Shown: positions 61,651 to 64,000 of the stretch, one piece after another | How positions within the stretch are numbered: the first letter of the stretch is position 1 | How the letters are laid out: each line of letters opens with the position of its first letter | Source of the DNA: Verrucomicrobiota bacterium | GTDB lineage: Bacteria > Verrucomicrobiota > Verrucomicrobiia > Opitutales > Opitutaceae | Assembly (NCBI GenBank): GCA_018239845.1 | Contig: JAFEGO010000041.1 | Location: forward strand, 1-64,000 | Length of the DNA stretch: 64,000 nt | Direction of reading: 5' to 3' | The notes under the pieces: generated by a model | Databases searched by the model: none | What the model was told of the DNA's origin: nothing | Seen by the model: the letters and a program-made list of their open reading frames with translations, nothing else | Made by a program: the position numbers and the translations under genes

Positions 61651-62238
61651 TTACAATTTTTTCCCAATGTAGGCCAGCACGTCCATGCGACCGGCCTTGG
61701 TCTTGGCCGAGCACGCAAGTACGTCCGGCGGGAGGCTGCGCCACGCCCCCACCGCTCCGAGAAAGGTGCGGATCGCGGTCTGCGTCTGCGCCGCGGACTG
61801 CTTGTCGGTCTTGGTGAAAATGAGAGCGTACGGCACGCGCACGCCTTCCAGCCAGCGCAGGAACTCGAGGTCGATCGCCTGCGGCGGCAACCGCGAGTCG
61901 ATCAGCACGAACACATGGCGGAGGTTGGGCCGGCCCGTGAGAAAACCGGCGACCGCCTCGTTGAACTCCGCGCGCTGCCGCTGCCCGCCTGCCGCATAGC
62001 CGTAACCGGGGAGGTCCACGAGGCGCCAGTCGCCGTTCACGAGGAAGAAATTGATGAGCTTCGTCTTGCCGGGCAGGTCGGAGACCTTCGCCAGATCGCG
62101 CCGCTCGGTGAGCAGGTTGATCAGGGAGGACTTGCCGACGTTGGAGCGGCCGATCAGCGCGAACTCCGGGTGCGGCCACGCCGGGCAGGCACGCAGGTCG
62201 GGAGCACTGATCGTAAATTCGGCGGATTTGATTTTCAT
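61651..62238 (-). CDS. engB: Ribosome biogenesis GTPase EngB (YsxC/YihA)
   Basis: 195 residues. FALIGRSNVGKSSLINLLTER is the P-loop, SDLPGKTKLINFFLVN switch I region, RLVDLPGYGYA switch II, and IFTKTDK the specificity loop, all typical of EngB, which assists 50S subunit assembly. The ATG at 62238 gives the standard MKIKSAEF start; the ORF extends ten codons further. Confidence 0.95.
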   Translation of the reverse strand: MKIKSAEFTISAPDLRACPAWPHPEFALIGRSNVGKSSLINLLTERRDLAKVSDLPGKTKLINFFLVNGDWRLVDLPGYGYAAGGQRQRAEFNEAVAGFLTGRPNLRHVFVLIDSRLPPQAIDLEFLRWLEGVRVPYALIFTKTDKQSAAQTQTAIRTFLGAVGAWRSLPPDVLACSAKTKAGRMDVLAYIGKKL

Positions 62239-62309
62239 GGCGCGGGCAGGAGAAAAGCCTGCATACATTTTTCCCCGCGGCGACTCCTTGTTTTTCCCAC
62301 CGCCACCCC

Positions 62310-63164
62310 ATGCAACTCATCGACACGCATGTCCACCTGCTCCACCCGGAGCGCTTTGCCTACGAGTGGTGCGCGGGCGTCCCCGCGCTCCAAGGCCCCT
62401 TCCCCCTCGCCGCCTATCGCGCTGCGGCCAGCCGCGCGCCGCACGCCGCCCACGTGCAAGCCGCGGTCTTCATGGAGGCCGATGTGCCGGCGGCCCAGCA
62501 GGAAAATGAGGCGGCTTATTTCTCCGCGCTGGTCGAAACAGAAACCGGCCCGCTGCCGCTCATCGCGGTGATCGCCGGCGCGCGGCCCGAGTCGCCGGAT
62601 TTTCCCGCGCAGCTTGCCCGGCTCGCGGCCAACCCGCGTATCCGCGGCTTGCGTCGTGTCCTGCACACGATGCCGGATGACTTTTCCCTGGCTCCGCTCC
62701 TCGCCGAAAATCTCCGCCGACTCCCGGCGCACGGACTGACCTTCGACCTCTGCCTCCGGCCCCGTCAGCTGCCGAACGTCATCACGCTCGTGCGGCGTTG
62801 TCCGGAAACCCAGTTCATCCTCGACCACTGCGGCGTACCCGCCATCGCGCGGGGCGAACTCGACCCGTGGCGCGGCTACATCCGCCAGCTCGCGGAGCTG
62901 CCCAATGTCGTCTGCAAGATTTCCGGCCTCCCCGGCTGCGCCGATCCCGCGCGGCCACTCGTGCCCCAGCTCCGCCCTTTCGTGGAGCACTGCTGCGCGA
63001 GCTTCGGGGTTTCACGCCTGCTGTGGGGCAGCGACTGGCCGGTTTCCCCCGACCTCCCGGCCTGGCTGGAGGCTACCGCCGAGCTATTCGGGTCCTTCAG
63101 CACCGCGGAAAAACTCCAGCTCGGCGTGACCAACGCCCAGCGCATCTACCGGCTGACGAGCTGA
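62310..63164 (+). CDS. Amidohydrolase-family protein (COG3618, lactonase-like)
   Basis: 284 residues. IDTHVHLLHPERFAYEW supplies the N-terminal HxH metal motif, FDLCLRPRQLPNVITLVRRCPETQFILDHCGVP the central His block, and LLWGSDWPVSPDLPAWLEA the catalytic Asp. These motifs define the COG3618 subgroup with sugar lactonases and pyrone dicarboxylate lactonase. The actual substrate is unknown. Divergent from engB with a 71-base gap. Confidence 0.85.
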   Translation: MQLIDTHVHLLHPERFAYEWCAGVPALQGPFPLAAYRAAASRAPHAAHVQAAVFMEADVPAAQQENEAAYFSALVETETGPLPLIAVIAGARPESPDFPAQLARLAANPRIRGLRRVLHTMPDDFSLAPLLAENLRRLPAHGLTFDLCLRPRQLPNVITLVRRCPETQFILDHCGVPAIARGELDPWRGYIRQLAELPNVVCKISGLPGCADPARPLVPQLRPFVEHCCASFGVSRLLWGSDWPVSPDLPAWLEATAELFGSFSTAEKLQLGVTNAQRIYRLTS

Positions 63165-63187
63165 CCGCAGACGTATTCAGTAAATTA

Positions 63188-64000
63188 TTACTCGACCCTC
63201 AGCCCCGTCGCCTCGTCGAGGCCGAGGTGCAGGTTCATCGACTGGATGGCCGCGCCCGAGGCGCCCTTGCCGAGGTTGTCGAGCCGCACCATCACCACGA
63301 CCTGCTCCGCGCGGCCAAAGACCGCGATGTCCGCCCGGTTCGTGTCGTTGCACGCCTGCACATCGAAGCTGCCCTCGTCGAGCGCGGCCGGATCGCCGAG
63401 CCCGAGCACCCGGATGAATTTCTCGCCTGCGTAGGCCTGCGCCAGCGTCGCGTGCACTTTCTCCGGCGTCAGACCGCCCGGCAGCCGCGCGAGCGGCAGC
63501 GGCACGATCACGGCCAGGCCCTTGTAATACGGGCCCACCACAGGGACGAAGACCGGATCCGCCGCCAGCCCCGCGTGCACCCGCATTTCGGGCAGGTGCT
63601 TGTGCGTCAGGCCGAGGGCGTAAGGCCGCGGGCTCTTCAGCGTCGCGGGCGGATTCACCTCGTAGGACGCGATCATCTTCTTGCCGCCGCCGCTGTAGCC
63701 GGTGAGCGACGTGCAGCAAAAAGGGAAATCCGCCGCAATCAGCCCGGCCCGCACGAGCGGCCGCGCCGCCAGCAGGAAAGCCGTGGAATGACACCCGGGA
63801 TTGGCGATGCGTTTACCGCCCTTGATCTTCGTCCGGTAGTCCGCCCCCAGCTCCGGCAAACCGAACGCCCAGGCCGGATCGGTCCGGTGCGCCGTGCTCG
63901 CGTCGATCACGAGCGTCTTGGGATTGGTCACGAGCGCCGCCGACTCCTTGGCCGCGGCATCGGGCAGGCAGAGAAAAACCACGTCCGCGGCGTTGAGACA
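63188..64000 (-). CDS. argC: N-acetyl-gamma-glutamyl-phosphate reductase, type 2, 5' partial
   Basis: Open to the right edge, so the N-terminus (NADP-binding part) is missing; about 270 residues are visible. Active-site Cys in ANPGCHSTAFLLAARPLVRAGL, the short-form signature TGYSGGGKKMIASYE and catalytic His in HKHLPEM are all intact, and NDTNRADIAVFG is the usual C-terminal block. The enzyme reduces acetylglutamyl phosphate in arginine synthesis. The SGGGKKMI pattern and short spacing identify the type 2 (about 310-residue) form. Confidence 0.92.
   Translation of the reverse strand, partial: CLNAADVVFLCLPDAAAKESAALVTNPKTLVIDASTAHRTDPAWAFGLPELGADYRTKIKGGKRIANPGCHSTAFLLAARPLVRAGLIAADFPFCCTSLTGYSGGGKKMIASYEVNPPATLKSPRPYALGLTHKHLPEMRVHAGLAADPVFVPVVGPYYKGLAVIVPLPLARLPGGLTPEKVHATLAQAYAGEKFIRVLGLGDPAALDEGSFDVQACNDTNRADIAVFGRAEQVVVMVRLDNLGKGASGAAIQSMNLHLGLDEATGLRVE

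Overview
The window is very GC-rich, densely coded bacterial chromosome. I infer Verrucomicrobiota, most likely Opitutaceae. This rests on codon bias, a kinase/uridylyltransferase fusion at the left edge, a hybrid of core and metal-resistance genes, and several families of intergenic palindromes. No 16S rRNA, tRNA, phage or insertion sequence is present, so the assignment is tentative. I see no CRISPR array, and long antisense frames are by-products of codon bias.

1-6.6 kb: the tail of a sugar kinase/nucleotidyltransferase fusion, a YycJ-type metallo-beta-lactamase-fold protein, a phosphate-antiporter-type MFS transporter and pyruvate kinase. 6.2-8.0 kb: a small molybdate module made of a ModE-like regulator, a perfect ModE-type operator, a small molybdopterin-binding-fold protein and ModA, with no ModB or ModC nearby.

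8.1-24.9 kb: a large metal-export region on the + strand. It holds two complete heavy-metal RND pumps, one with Cu/Ag-type and one with divalent-cation-type signatures. Around them lie a single TolC-like channel, two adaptors (one abnormally short), a zinc-type P-type ATPase with a His/Asp-rich tail, a CorC/CNNM protein and a COG0523 GTPase with an unusual inserted domain. Several small Cys/His proteins of unknown function sit between them. 24.9-29.8 kb is accessory: a nucleotidyltransferase overlapping a small partner, a membrane-anchored TIR protein, a YdeI-like protein and a papain-like secreted protein.

29.8-34.5 kb (minus): Fpg-type glycosylase and a sugar ABC importer (binding protein plus two permeases, no ATPase). 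34.5-34.9 kb is a gene-free gap with a striking 33-bp perfect hairpin. 34.9-40.9 kb is probably metal acquisition: WD40 protein, DUF481 outer-membrane protein, a second COG0523 GTPase, a small His/Cys protein and a ZnuD-like TonB receptor.

40.9-44.1 kb (minus): housekeeping ftsY, nusB, ribH and a RibBA whose second domain has lost its zinc ligands. 44.2-50.5 kb: small unknowns, a GH78-like protein, a glutathionyl-hydroquinone reductase, a low-GC M50-like protease and a GH1 beta-glucosidase. 50.6-56.5 kb (minus): one compact operon that looks like polyprenol-linked sugar transfer (two tandem GT-C-like membrane proteins, Trm112-like protein, GT2, methyltransferase, tiny zinc-ribbon protein). 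56.6-64 kb: GNAT, DTW-domain tRNA modification enzyme, a membrane protein with a pseudo-receiver domain next to a hybrid histidine kinase, EngB, an amidohydrolase and the 3' part of argC.
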